Source: CBDCCV01 sp965215025 (GTDB lineage Bacteria; Bacteroidota; Rhodothermia; Rhodothermales; Salinibacteraceae). From it: a DNA stretch of 64,000 nucleotides. Shown here piece after piece: positions 25,428 to 33,534 of this stretch (the first letter of the stretch is position 1; the number at the start of each line of letters is the position of its first letter). Location of the stretch: positions 682,001 through 746,000 of the forward strand of contig CBDCCV010000001.1 in the NCBI GenBank assembly GCA_965215025.1. The letters run 5' to 3'. The translations under genes and the position numbers were made by a program. Below the pieces are notes generated by a model that was not told where the DNA came from, made no database searches, and worked only from the letters and a program-made list of their open reading frames with translations.

Positions 25428-25520
25428 GGTTCGGGTGGGGCGGATGGGGGGTTGGGGGTATGGGCGTGCGCTTTGATCTTGGCTTTCCCCCCACACCCCC
25501 ATCCGCCCACACGCCCAGAC
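25428..25520 (-). repeat. Octamer-periodic trailer and leader between TPR gene and anmK
   Basis: On the minus strand the TPR gene's TGA is followed by four G-rich octamers (first TCTGGGCG, then TGTGGGCG). After a short spacer come five C-rich octamers of the form CNCCCAYN, ending 0-3 nt before the anmK ATG. The two blocks are near-complementary and can form a long hairpin. Confidence 0.8.
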
Positions 25521-26150
25521 TCACCCCTCCTCGGCACGGGCGCGCATGGCGGCGGCTTTCTCGCGGTGCTCGGCGGCGCGGGCGGGGTCCTGCTCGGCGA
25601 GGCGGTCGTAGACGCGCGCGGCGTCGGCGTACTGCTCCTGCGCGGCGTAGATGCGGGCGAGCGTCTCGGAAACGAGGTCGTCGAGGTCGTCGTCGAGGTC
25701 GGGCGCGGGGAGGTCGTCAAGGTCGGGACGCGGGGTGATGCGCGCGCCTTCGAGTTCGCTGATGAGGCTGTCGAGGTCGTCGGGCGCCTCGTCGGAAAAG
25801 ACAGGCGGCGAGGGAGGCGCCTCGGGCACCGCCTCGGGCGCGGCGTGGTCCTCTGGAGGCGAAGCGCTGCGGCCTCGGGCCTCGGGCGAGGGGGTTGCGA
25901 GGGCGCGCTCGCCGGTGCGGTGCAGCCCCTCGGCCACGACGGAGCTGGACGGCACGAGGAAGTAGGCGCGCTGCCAGGCGCGGTAGGCCTCCGGCCAGCG
26001 TGCCTCGGCCTCGTAGGCACGCGCCAGAAGCACGCACGCCGTCACGTGCAGGGGCGTGCGCTCCAGGCGCTTTTCGAGCGCGCGGACGGCCGCCGCCGCC
26101 TCGCCGCGCTCAAGCTGCGCGATGGGTTCTTGAAGCGATGCGAAGGCCAT
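25521..26150 (-). CDS. TPR-repeat protein
   Basis: 209 aa from MAFASLQEPIAQLERG; the longer ORF runs through non-coding sequence. TPR helices at residues 10-75 (ALEKRLERTPLHVTACVLLARAYEAEARWPEAYRAWQRAYFL), a long acidic proline-rich linker with DDLDSLISELE and DDLPAPDLDDDLDDL, and a last TPR at 165-200 (LARIYAAQEQYADAARVYDRLAEQDP). No signal peptide, so probably a cytoplasmic scaffold. Function unknown. Between the GT2 gene and anmK on the same strand. Confidence 0.85.
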   Translation of the reverse strand: MAFASLQEPIAQLERGEAAAAVRALEKRLERTPLHVTACVLLARAYEAEARWPEAYRAWQRAYFLVPSSSVVAEGLHRTGERALATPSPEARGRSASPPEDHAAPEAVPEAPPSPPVFSDEAPDDLDSLISELEGARITPRPDLDDLPAPDLDDDLDDLVSETLARIYAAQEQYADAARVYDRLAEQDPARAAEHREKAAAMRARAEEG

Positions 26151-26287
26151 TTGAGCGGAGAAGGGGGAACGGCGAACAGAGAAAGGGACGGCTCGGCGGA
26201 TGCGCGTTGCCTCCGGGCCAAACGGATCTGCCAAAGTACGCAACGCGCCGCGCCAATCCAACCGCCGCCTCGCCATGCAGGACGGCA

Positions 26288-27769
26288 TCAGCGGGCCAAC
26301 CGGCGGCGCGCCTGCCCGATGCTCGCCATCGCCACGAGCGCGAAGCCGCCGGCGAAGAGCGCCTGGAACGGCACGGCGGCCCACTCGCCATAGGCGACGG
26401 TGATGCCTAGGCCAGCCACGCAGTACCCGGCCAGGAGCGCCTCGCCCCACACCACGGGCGGCAGGCGCAGCGCGGCGTAGCGGCTCTGCCACCACGGGGC
26501 CGCGCCGCTGTCGTGGCTGTACTTAGGCGTGCGCACAAACGCCGAGCGCCGCCCCGTGAGCGCCTCGGCCACGGCGCGCGTGTTGCTCAGCGCCAGGCCC
26601 ATCGTCGCCGCCATGAAAACGGGGAAGAGGGCCAGGCGGCGCGGCCAGTCCGGGTAGAGCGCGCGCTGCGCGAAAAGCTGCGCCAGGAAGAACCCCGCAA
26701 AGCCGACGAGGCCCAGCCCCAAGAGCGCGAAGTACGCCGCGCCGGGGCCGTAGCCCAGGTTTTTCAGCAGAAGGAGCGGCGCGTGCGTGAGGGCGGCCAG
26801 GAGCACGAACGGGAAGACGAGGTGCGCCGTGAGGTGCGCCGTGCCTTCGAGCTTCACGCGCGCCGGCTGCCCGGAGCGCCAGAGCGGCCCGAGGAGCTTG
26901 CGCGCCGTCTCCACCGCACCTTTCGCCCAGCGGAATTGCTGCGTGCGCAGGGCGTTCATCTCCACCGGAAGCTCGGCGGGCACCTCCAGCGCGGGCAGGA
27001 AGCGGAAGCGCCAGCCGGCCAGCTGCGCGCGGTAGCTCAGGTCCAGGTCCTCGGTGAGCGTGTCGCCCTGCCAGCCGCCAGCTTCTCTGATGCAGCGCCG
27101 CCGCCACAGCCCGGCCGTGCCGTTGAAGTTGATGAAGCACCCCGTACGCTGCCGCGCGGCCTGCTCCACGGCAAAGTGCGCGTCCAGGCCAAAGGCTTGC
27201 AGCCGCGTCAGGAGCGAGGCCTCGGCGTTGAGGTGGCCCCAGCGCGCCTGCACCATGCCGACCTCTTCGTCTTCTAAGAGCGCCGGTACCGTGCGGCGGA
27301 GGAAGTCCGGCGGCGGCACGAAGTCGGCGTCGAAGAGGGCCACGGCTTCGCCGCGCGCCAGGCGCAGGCCGTTCGCCAGAGCGCCGGCCTTGTAGCCGGT
27401 GCGCTCCGCGCGGCGGATGTGCACGATGTCAAGGCCACGCTGCTGCCAGTGGTCCACGCGCCGCCGGGCAATCTCCACCGTCTCGTCCGTCGAGTCGTCA
27501 AGCACCTGGATTTCGAGCTTGCGACGCGGGTAGTCCAAGCGCGCGCAGGCGTCGATAAGCCGCTCGGCCACGTGGGCTTCGTTGTAGAGCGGAAGCTGCA
27601 CGGTGACCCCCGGCCAGCCGGCCTCGGGACGCGGCGCGGGCGCATCGGCCGGCGGCACCGGCCCGTCCAGGAGCCGGTCCGTACGCGCGTAGCCCCACGC
27701 CAGCCACAAGAGGTTCAGCCCGTAGACGGTGAGCACGAGGATGGAGACGGCGTAGAGCGCAGCGAGCAT
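26288..27769 (-). CDS. Family 2 glycosyltransferase, cellulose-synthase-like
   Basis: 493 aa from MLAALYAVSILVLTV. One N-terminal transmembrane helix, a GT2 domain (LPLYNEAHVAERLID, VLDDSTDETV, ALFDADFVPPPDF, TLTEDLDLSYRA, QQFRWAKG = the QxxRW motif) and at least four C-terminal helices. Processive or CesA-like transferase making a beta-linked polysaccharide or glycolipid; glucomannan- or cellulose-like products are typical of relatives. No BcsB/C partners nearby. Downstream of lptE on the same strand. Confidence 0.9.
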   Translation of the reverse strand: MLAALYAVSILVLTVYGLNLLWLAWGYARTDRLLDGPVPPADAPAPRPEAGWPGVTVQLPLYNEAHVAERLIDACARLDYPRRKLEIQVLDDSTDETVEIARRRVDHWQQRGLDIVHIRRAERTGYKAGALANGLRLARGEAVALFDADFVPPPDFLRRTVPALLEDEEVGMVQARWGHLNAEASLLTRLQAFGLDAHFAVEQAARQRTGCFINFNGTAGLWRRRCIREAGGWQGDTLTEDLDLSYRAQLAGWRFRFLPALEVPAELPVEMNALRTQQFRWAKGAVETARKLLGPLWRSGQPARVKLEGTAHLTAHLVFPFVLLAALTHAPLLLLKNLGYGPGAAYFALLGLGLVGFAGFFLAQLFAQRALYPDWPRRLALFPVFMAATMGLALSNTRAVAEALTGRRSAFVRTPKYSHDSGAAPWWQSRYAALRLPPVVWGEALLAGYCVAGLGITVAYGEWAAVPFQALFAGGFALVAMASIGQARRRLAR

Positions 27770-27852
27770 TTTTTGAGGGATGAGGGGCGGGGTAACAGGA
27801 AAGAGGAGAAAAGCAGAGAACCTGCGCCCCCATCCCCGTTCCCCCTCCCCCG
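27770..27852 (-). repeat. Octamer-periodic trailer and leader between lptE and the GT2 gene
   Basis: After the lptE TAA, G-rich octamers (GGGGATGG-like); before the GT2 ATG, C-rich octamers (GCCCCTCA, TCCCTCAA). The halves share the reversed motif TAAC-GGGG / CCCC-GTTA and could pair. Confidence 0.7.
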
Positions 27853-28518
27853 TTACCAATCCGAAGTGGCGGCGGTGAAGATGTCGTCGGCGATGTTTTC
27901 GAGGGCGGCTTGGGCGGCCTCGCGCTCGGCGTCGGTGCCGCCCTGGAGGGGGTCGTACTCGGCGAAGCTGCTAAACGAGGTGCGGTCGAGGAGTTCGGGC
28001 GAGCCGGGCGCGCCGGTGGTGTCCGCAGCCGTCTCGGTCTGGTCCACGTAGCGCGCGCGCACGGTGATGGTGACGCGGTTGAGCGTAGCGCGCTCGTCGC
28101 CGCTCACGGCCGTCGGCTCGTTCTCGTAGCGCTCGATGCGCGCGCCCAGGAGGGCGTCGGCCTCGCTCTCGGTCGTTTCGAGGCGCAGGCGTGTCTGCTG
28201 CACGAAGCGGTCCTGGAGGAGCTGCGTCATCTCGTTGTCCAGGTCCGGGAACGGGTTCTGGCTCACGTCCTCGACGAGCGGGATGGCCACGGTGTCCAGG
28301 CGCTGCGGCACCGTCGCGCCCGTGAAGCTGTAGAAGCCGCAGCCGCCGGCGGCGGTTGCCAGCCCCAGAGCGAGCACCGCGAGCAGCGCAGCGCGCCGGG
28401 CCGCACGCGCTCTGCCCTTTATGGAAAGAATGGAGGAATGGAAGAACTCAGGAATGGACGCCTTCTCCTCCTCTCTTCCTCCTTTTCCTTCGCCCTCTCC
28501 CGAATCAAAGGTCTTCAT
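27853..28518 (-). CDS. lptE: LptE-like LPS-assembly lipoprotein
   Basis: 221 aa from the only in-frame ATG. A long hydrophilic lead precedes a basic stretch and hydrophobic core (RAARRAALLAVLALGLATAAGGC), where the lipobox Cys begins the mature protein GFYSFTGATVPQRLDTVAIP. That opening (CGxYSFxG..p....i.I) is characteristic of LptE of the Bacteroidota type, which plugs the LptD barrel that inserts LPS in the outer membrane. The start lies 14 bp inside the end of the sigma54 activator gene, so translation is coupled. Confidence 0.88.
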   Translation of the reverse strand: MKTFDSGEGEGKGGREEEKASIPEFFHSSILSIKGRARAARRAALLAVLALGLATAAGGCGFYSFTGATVPQRLDTVAIPLVEDVSQNPFPDLDNEMTQLLQDRFVQQTRLRLETTESEADALLGARIERYENEPTAVSGDERATLNRVTITVRARYVDQTETAADTTGAPGSPELLDRTSFSSFAEYDPLQGGTDAEREAAQAALENIADDIFTAATSDW

Positions 28519-29914
28519 CGAGGTCCTTGAGTTTGCGGTAGAGCGTGCGCTCGGAGATGCCCAGCGCCTGCGCCGTCTGCCGGCGGTTGCCGTCGAAGCG
28601 CTTCAAGGCCTGGCTAATGAGGCGCTGCTCGGCGTCCTCGAGCGTGGGCAGCGGGGCCTCTTCGCCCTCGCTTTCTTCTTCGGAACGCCCCTCTTCGGAG
28701 GCGGCGGCGGCGGCGCTCCCGAGCGGGCGCGGCGCCTCGGCGCCGTTGGACACGCGCGAGGCCTCGGAAGCACGTGAGGCTTCGGGAGCGCGCGGCGGAT
28801 GCTCTTCGATCTCGTAGGCCACGTCCTCGATCAGCGTGTTGTAGTCCTCGCCGCCGCCGCCCTCGCGCGGGCCGACGATGACGTAGTCCCCGCGCTCGCC
28901 GGAGAAGCCTTCGCGCTCGGCAAAGGCGCGCGGCACGGCCACGCCCACGTTGCCCGCCTTCGCCGCCAGCGTCTGGACCTGCCCCTTCATCTCGCGCACC
29001 TCGTGCTGAAGCTCCAAGAGGGCGCGGTAGAGCATGGCGCGCTCGCGCGACTCCGTGTGCTCCCCGCGCGCTCCGGCGGCGTCCTCTTCGTTTTTCGCCA
29101 CGCGCATCAGCCCGCTCTGCGCCCGCCCGGCCGTGACGCCGCGCAAGTACGGCTCGAGGTCCTCGGCGCCGACGGCCTCGCCGCGCAAAAGGACGACGGC
29201 CTGCTCGGCCACGTTCTTTAGCTCGCGCACGTTGCCGGGCCAGCGGTAGCGCTTCAAGAGCGCCTCGGCCTCGGGCGTAAGCTTCTTGCGCGGCGAGTTG
29301 TACTTCTGTGCAAAGCGATGCACGAAGCTCTCGAAGAGGGGCACGATGTCCTCTTGGCGCTCGCGCAGGGGCGGGATGCGGATGAGCACCGTGGAGAGGC
29401 GGTAGTAGAGGTCCTCGCGGAAGCGCCCGGCCTCGACCTCGCGCGCGAGGCTTTTGTTCGTGGCCGCCACGATGCGCACGTCCGTCCGCCGCGCCGTGGC
29501 CGAGCCGACGCGGCTGAACTCGCCGCTCTCCAAGACGCGCAAGAGCCGCACCTGCGCCGCCTGCGGCATCTCGCCGATCTCGTCGAGGAAGATCGTCGAG
29601 CCGTCGGCCTCCTCGAAGTAGCCGCTGCGCTTTTCGACGGCGCCCGTGTAGGCGCCTTTTTCGGCGCCGAAGAGTTCGGACTCCATCAGCCCCTCGGGGA
29701 TGGCGCCGCAGTTGACCACGACCATCGCCTCGTGGCGCCGGGGCGAGAGCGCGTGGATGGCCTCGGCGATGAGTTCTTTCCCCACGCCGCTCTCCCCCTC
29801 GATGAGGACGGTGATCTCCGTGCGCGTGACCTGGCGCACGCGGTCGATCACGTTGCGGATGCCCGCCGACGTGCCGATGATGCCGAAGCGCTCTTGAACG
29901 GATTCGCGGTCCAT
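28505..29914 (-). CDS. Sigma54-dependent activator without receiver domain
   Basis: 469 aa from MDRESVQERFGIIGTS. AAA+ domain almost from the start: Walker A GESGVGKE, the sigma54-contact loop as GAYTGA (usual GAFTGA), FLDEIGEMP (Walker B), RFREDLYYRL and WPGNVRELK. After a long acidic, low-complexity linker a Fis-type helix-turn-helix closes the protein (QALKRFDGNRRQTAQALGISERTLYRKLKDL). No N-terminal sensor. This stripped regulator sits beside lptE and miaB in many Bacteroidota genomes; target unknown, perhaps envelope genes. Confidence 0.93.
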   Translation of the reverse strand: MDRESVQERFGIIGTSAGIRNVIDRVRQVTRTEITVLIEGESGVGKELIAEAIHALSPRRHEAMVVVNCGAIPEGLMESELFGAEKGAYTGAVEKRSGYFEEADGSTIFLDEIGEMPQAAQVRLLRVLESGEFSRVGSATARRTDVRIVAATNKSLAREVEAGRFREDLYYRLSTVLIRIPPLRERQEDIVPLFESFVHRFAQKYNSPRKKLTPEAEALLKRYRWPGNVRELKNVAEQAVVLLRGEAVGAEDLEPYLRGVTAGRAQSGLMRVAKNEEDAAGARGEHTESRERAMLYRALLELQHEVREMKGQVQTLAAKAGNVGVAVPRAFAEREGFSGERGDYVIVGPREGGGGEDYNTLIEDVAYEIEEHPPRAPEASRASEASRVSNGAEAPRPLGSAAAAASEEGRSEEESEGEEAPLPTLEDAEQRLISQALKRFDGNRRQTAQALGISERTLYRKLKDLDEDL

Positions 29915-30015
29915 GAGGCGTTGCTGCTCTCTGCGGAGTTTCTTGCTGCTCGGGGGGTGGCGCTCCTTCTTACCTATCACACCCGCGCGCCGCGCCGCAA
30001 GATCCGCTCGCCGTG

Positions 30016-30375
30016 TTACGGTCCTTCTTCCTCGTCCTCCTCCGGCTCGGGCGCCTTGCTAAAAACGCGGCGCTGCTCCAGGATGCGGCGGTCGGCTTCG
30101 AACTTCCCCTCGAAGCGGTCCAAGCCCTCTTGGCGCATCCGCTCGGCGTGCTGGTCGAAGTAGGCGTCGAGGTGCGCGCGGCTTTCGACGTGGTAGTGCA
30201 CGGTGAGGCGGCGCCGATGGCCGGGGCCGCGCTCGGCGCTCTCGTCCAGGTCGTAGAGCGCGGCCGAGCGGAAGCCGTCGAACTCGAGCATCTCGTGGAT
30301 GTGCTCGCCGAGCCACGCCGCGTACGTGTTGGCCGCGTCGGCGTTGACCGTGGCGTTGACTTCGTAGATGAGCAT
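30016..30375 (-). CDS. DUF4286-family small protein
   Basis: 119 aa. Opens MLIYEVNATVNADAANTYAAWLGEHI, typical of DUF4286, a ferredoxin-like dimeric alpha/beta-barrel resembling antibiotic-biosynthesis monooxygenase folds. Acidic tail EPEEDEEEGP. Function unknown. Follows miaB at 41 bp with a pure C-rich leader between them. Confidence 0.85.
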   Translation of the reverse strand: MLIYEVNATVNADAANTYAAWLGEHIHEMLEFDGFRSAALYDLDESAERGPGHRRRLTVHYHVESRAHLDAYFDQHAERMRQEGLDRFEGKFEADRRILEQRRVFSKAPEPEEDEEEGP

Positions 30376-30416
30376 GGTTTGCGTGTGGGGGTGTGGGCGG
30401 ATGGGAGCTTGGGGGA
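30376..30416 (-). repeat. C-rich octamer leader between miaB and DUF4286 gene
   Basis: The 41 bp from the miaB TGA to the next ATG are almost G-free on the minus strand and fall into octamers such as TCCCATCC, GCCCACAC and CCCCACAC. No Shine-Dalgarno sequence. Confidence 0.8.
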
Positions 30417-31877
30417 TCAGGCTACAGAGGCGGCGCGCTCTTCGGCCAGCGTGGTGCGGCCGAGCGGCTCGCCGAGGAGCGTGGCCGAGGTGCAATCCGT
30501 GATCTTGACGCGCACGTAGTCGCCTTGGCAGAAGTCCTCGCGGTCGAAGACGACCATCTTGTTGTTGTCGGCGCGGCCGGCCAGTTGCGCGTCGCTGCGC
30601 TTGGACGGCCCCTCGACTAGGGCAATGACCTCGCGACCGATCTCGGCGCGGTTTTTCTCCTCCGAGATCCTGTTCTGAAGCTCGATGATCTCGGTGAGGC
30701 GGCGCTTCTTGACGGCTTCGGGCACGTCGTCCTCGTACTTGCGCGCGGCGTAGGTGGTGGGCCGCTCCGAGTACATGAACATGTAGGCGTGGTCGTAGCG
30801 CACCGCTTCCATCAGAGAGAGCGTCTCGGCGTGCTCCGTTTCCGTCTCGCCGCAGAAGCCGGCGATGATGTCGGTTGAGAACGCGATGCCAGGGCAGATC
30901 GTCCGCGCGCGCTCGATGAGAGCAAGGTATTCCTCACGCGTGTAGGTGCGGCGCATCCGCTCCAGGGTGGCCGTGCTGCCGTGCTGCACGGGCAGGTGGA
31001 TGTAGTCGCACACGTTGGGCCGCTCGGCGTGCACGTGCAGGAGTTCGTCGGAGCAGTCCTTCGGGTGCGAGGTGGAGTAGCGCACGCGCAGCTCGGGCGA
31101 GAGCCGGCTGATGCGATCAAGGAGTTCGGGGAAGCCCACGGCCGTCCCGTTCTCGCCGAAGCGGTACGAGTTCACGTTCTGCCCCAGGACGGTGACCTCT
31201 TTGTAGCCGTCCTCGACGAGCCGGGCGCACTCGCTCAGGATGCTCGTCACGGGCCGGGAGCGCTCGCGCCCTCTGGTAAACGGCACCACGCAGAAAGCGC
31301 ACATGTTGTCGCACCCGCGCATGATGGACACAAACGCCGAGACGCCTTCAGAGCCGTAGCGCACGGGCACGAGGTCGGCGTACGTCTCCTCTTTTGAAAG
31401 CTGCACGTTCACGGCGGCCTGGCCCGTCTCCTCGGTCTCGGCCAAAAGGCGCGGGAGGTCGCGGTAGGCGTCGGGGCCGACGACGAGGTCCACGAGCTTT
31501 TCCTGGTCGAGCAGCTTCTCGCGCAGCCGCTCGGCCATGCAGCCCAAGACGCCGAGCGTGAGATCGCGCCCGCGCTTCGTCTTGTCCGCGCGGAAGCGGT
31601 CGAGGCGGTGGCGCACCTTCTGCTCGGCGTTCTCGCGGATGGCGCACGTGTTGATGAGGACGACGTCGGCCGCGTCAGGATCGCGCGTGAGGCCGAAGCC
31701 CTCGCTCTGGAGCACCGAGGCGACGATCTCGGAGTCCGAGACGTTCATCTGGCAGCCGTACGTCTCGAGGTAGACCTGGCGCGCGCCGGGCGCTTCCTCA
31801 GCGGCGAGCTTCGGCGCGTCGAGGGCCTCGCCGTCCTCGCGGCCCATGATGTCGATGTCAGAAATGAGCGTGCTCAT
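30417..31877 (-). CDS. miaB: tRNA-2-methylthio-N6-dimethylallyladenosine synthase
   Basis: 486 aa from MSTLISDIDIMG; the 69 codons upstream in the ORF are not conserved-looking. UPF0004 domain Cys in TYGCQMN, NTCAIREN and LGCMAER; radical-SAM CxxxCxxC in MRGCDNMCAFC; C-terminal TRAM domain. Adds the methylthio group to i6A37 of tRNAs. First gene of a unit leading to DUF4286, sigma54 activator and lptE, a common neighbourhood in Bacteroidota. Confidence 0.97.
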   Translation of the reverse strand: MSTLISDIDIMGREDGEALDAPKLAAEEAPGARQVYLETYGCQMNVSDSEIVASVLQSEGFGLTRDPDAADVVLINTCAIRENAEQKVRHRLDRFRADKTKRGRDLTLGVLGCMAERLREKLLDQEKLVDLVVGPDAYRDLPRLLAETEETGQAAVNVQLSKEETYADLVPVRYGSEGVSAFVSIMRGCDNMCAFCVVPFTRGRERSRPVTSILSECARLVEDGYKEVTVLGQNVNSYRFGENGTAVGFPELLDRISRLSPELRVRYSTSHPKDCSDELLHVHAERPNVCDYIHLPVQHGSTATLERMRRTYTREEYLALIERARTICPGIAFSTDIIAGFCGETETEHAETLSLMEAVRYDHAYMFMYSERPTTYAARKYEDDVPEAVKKRRLTEIIELQNRISEEKNRAEIGREVIALVEGPSKRSDAQLAGRADNNKMVVFDREDFCQGDYVRVKITDCTSATLLGEPLGRTTLAEERAASVA

Positions 31878-31910
31878 GGCAGGCGGAAAAGAAAAGCTAC
31901 GGAGAAGCGC

Positions 31911-31955
31911 AAAAAAGGCCGGCGGGAGCTTCCGTAACGAAGCACCCTGCCGGCC
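31911..31955 (-). terminator. Terminator between the DUF3667-like gene and miaB
   Basis: On the minus strand GGCCGGCAGGG pairs with CCCGCCGGCC (one bulge), followed by six T. It ends the membrane protein transcript just before miaB. Confidence 0.88.
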
Positions 31956-31980
31956 TGTTCGCGCCATGCTTCGAGAAGAC

Positions 31981-32745
31981 TCAGCCGAGGAAGAAGAGCG
32001 CAGCGGCGATGCTATACATAACCACAGCGCTGGCGATGGCATAAAGCACGTAGGCGATGAGGAAGGCGCCGAGCGCTTTGGCAAAGCCCTTAAACCCCGT
32101 CAGCTTGAACATCTTCATCTGCGCCCAGAGCACGTACCCGATAGTCAGGATCATCCCTAAGGCGGCGTAGACCGCCAGGCTGTCCAGGAGCGGAATCGTA
32201 ACGAGGAACGGCAGCGGGAGCAGCATCCCCTCAGCCCAGGCGTAGACGTTCAGCCCGAAGTGGCGCTTGAACGCGCCCGTGAACGCCGCTTCCTCCCGGA
32301 AGAAAAGGCTGGTAAGCAGCGCCGTGATCGGGGCGAAGAGCAAGAGGTACGTCAAACCCAGGTACTTCGTCGTCATGCTTACGCCAACGACCTGCACCTG
32401 CTCCATGAAGCGCTGAAGCTCTGGATGCTCGGCCATGATGGCGGCGCTCTCCCCTCGCAAACCCACGTCCATCGCGCCGCGCATCACCTCGTCCATATCC
32501 ACGACGAGCGTGCCCAGAAACGTGCAGAGGGCCGCCGTGATGAGGATGTACTTAAACGGCGAAGCGTAGCGCCGCTGCTCATCCGTCTGATACGCTGCCG
32601 CCACCGTAGACGGACGATGCAGCAACGTGAAGAAGGTACGCGGGATGCTCCAGTCGAGGTTAAACCCGTCAGCCAGCATCTCTTCTACGATGCCCTTTTT
32701 TGTCGCCGGCGTCTGCTCGGCCTGGTTCGCTTTGTTGATTTCCAT
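31981..32745 (-). CDS. DUF3667/YIP1-like membrane protein
   Basis: 254 aa. Soluble N-terminus, then FFTLLHRPSTVAAAY and RRYASPFKYILITAAL, typical of DUF3667-type proteins; about five transmembrane helices follow (from residue 70, 130, 170, 195 and 230). No enzyme motif. Function unknown. A clear terminator lies 26 bp after the stop; it forms its own unit. Confidence 0.8.
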   Translation of the reverse strand: MEINKANQAEQTPATKKGIVEEMLADGFNLDWSIPRTFFTLLHRPSTVAAAYQTDEQRRYASPFKYILITAALCTFLGTLVVDMDEVMRGAMDVGLRGESAAIMAEHPELQRFMEQVQVVGVSMTTKYLGLTYLLLFAPITALLTSLFFREEAAFTGAFKRHFGLNVYAWAEGMLLPLPFLVTIPLLDSLAVYAALGMILTIGYVLWAQMKMFKLTGFKGFAKALGAFLIAYVLYAIASAVVMYSIAAALFFLG

Positions 32746-32848
32746 GACTCCTGCCTGGCTTCCTCTGGGGGCTGCTCCGGTTTTCGGTTCGGAGAAAAAA
32801 CGTCGCCGCGAATGGAAGCTAACACATGGCTGCGTGAAGTCCTAATTT

Positions 32849-33499
32849 TTATCGCCCCCGCCACGCCTCGGCGATGCGGTCGGCGTCGGCGCTTCGCTCC
32901 TGCCCTGAGAGCCAGCGCACGACGTACTTGCCGACGAGGTCGAACTCGATGTTCACCGCCGTGCCCTCCTCCCAGCCGGAGATCGCCGTGTTCTCGTACG
33001 TGTGCGGGATGATGGCGACGGTGAGTTCATTTTCCTCCAGCCGCGCCACCGTCAGGCTGATGCCGTCAAGCGCCACCGAGCCGACGGGGATGACGTACGG
33101 CGCGAATTTCTCCTCGAAGCGAATGGTGTAGAGCCGGTTCGTGGCCTCCTCTTCCACGCGCGCGACGGTGCCGGTGGCGTCCACGTGCCCCTGCACGAAG
33201 TGCCCGTCGAGGCGCCCGCCGGCCTGTAGCGCGCGCTCGAGGTTCACGGCATCGCCCTCCTTGAGCCGGCCGAAGTTCGTCTTGCGCAGCGTCTCCTCGA
33301 TGGTGACCACGTCGAAGGTCTCGGCGTCCTGCCGTACGACGGTCTGGCACGCGCCCTGGATGGCGACGCTCTCGTCCGGGCGCAGCGCGCCCGCAAACGG
33401 CGCGCGCAGGGTGAGGCGCCGCCCGCCCCTCTGGTGATCCGCGCCGAGCGGCTCCACGGCGGCGACGGTGCCGACGGCTTCGATGATGCCGGTGAACAT
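32849..33499 (-). CDS. ribE: Riboflavin synthase alpha chain
   Basis: 216 aa. Starts MFTGIIEAVGTV, the invariant riboflavin synthase N-terminus. Two lumazine-binding repeats: first ends TLRKTNFGRLKEGDAVNLERAL-GGRLDGHFVQGHVDATG, second contains VALDGISLTV and IIPHTYENT. Dismutates 6,7-dimethyl-8-ribityllumazine to riboflavin. ribD is encoded upstream on the same strand, separated by a Uma2 nuclease gene. C-rich leader, no Shine-Dalgarno site, no FMN riboswitch seen. Confidence 0.97.
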   Translation of the reverse strand: MFTGIIEAVGTVAAVEPLGADHQRGGRRLTLRAPFAGALRPDESVAIQGACQTVVRQDAETFDVVTIEETLRKTNFGRLKEGDAVNLERALQAGGRLDGHFVQGHVDATGTVARVEEEATNRLYTIRFEEKFAPYVIPVGSVALDGISLTVARLEENELTVAIIPHTYENTAISGWEEGTAVNIEFDLVGKYVVRWLSGQERSADADRIAEAWRGR

Positions 33500-33534
33500 G
33501 GGGGGCGGGGAAACAGTGAGGGGCGAGGGGGGTG
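33500..33534 (-). repeat. C-rich leader of ribE
   Basis: From the Uma2 TAA to the ribE ATG the minus strand is C-rich with octamers such as CACCCCCC and TCGCCCCT and only few G. Confidence 0.65.

Noticed and set aside
32746..32848. FMN riboswitch near the riboflavin genes
   Set aside because: None of the conserved RFN-element blocks are visible in this gap or in front of ribD.
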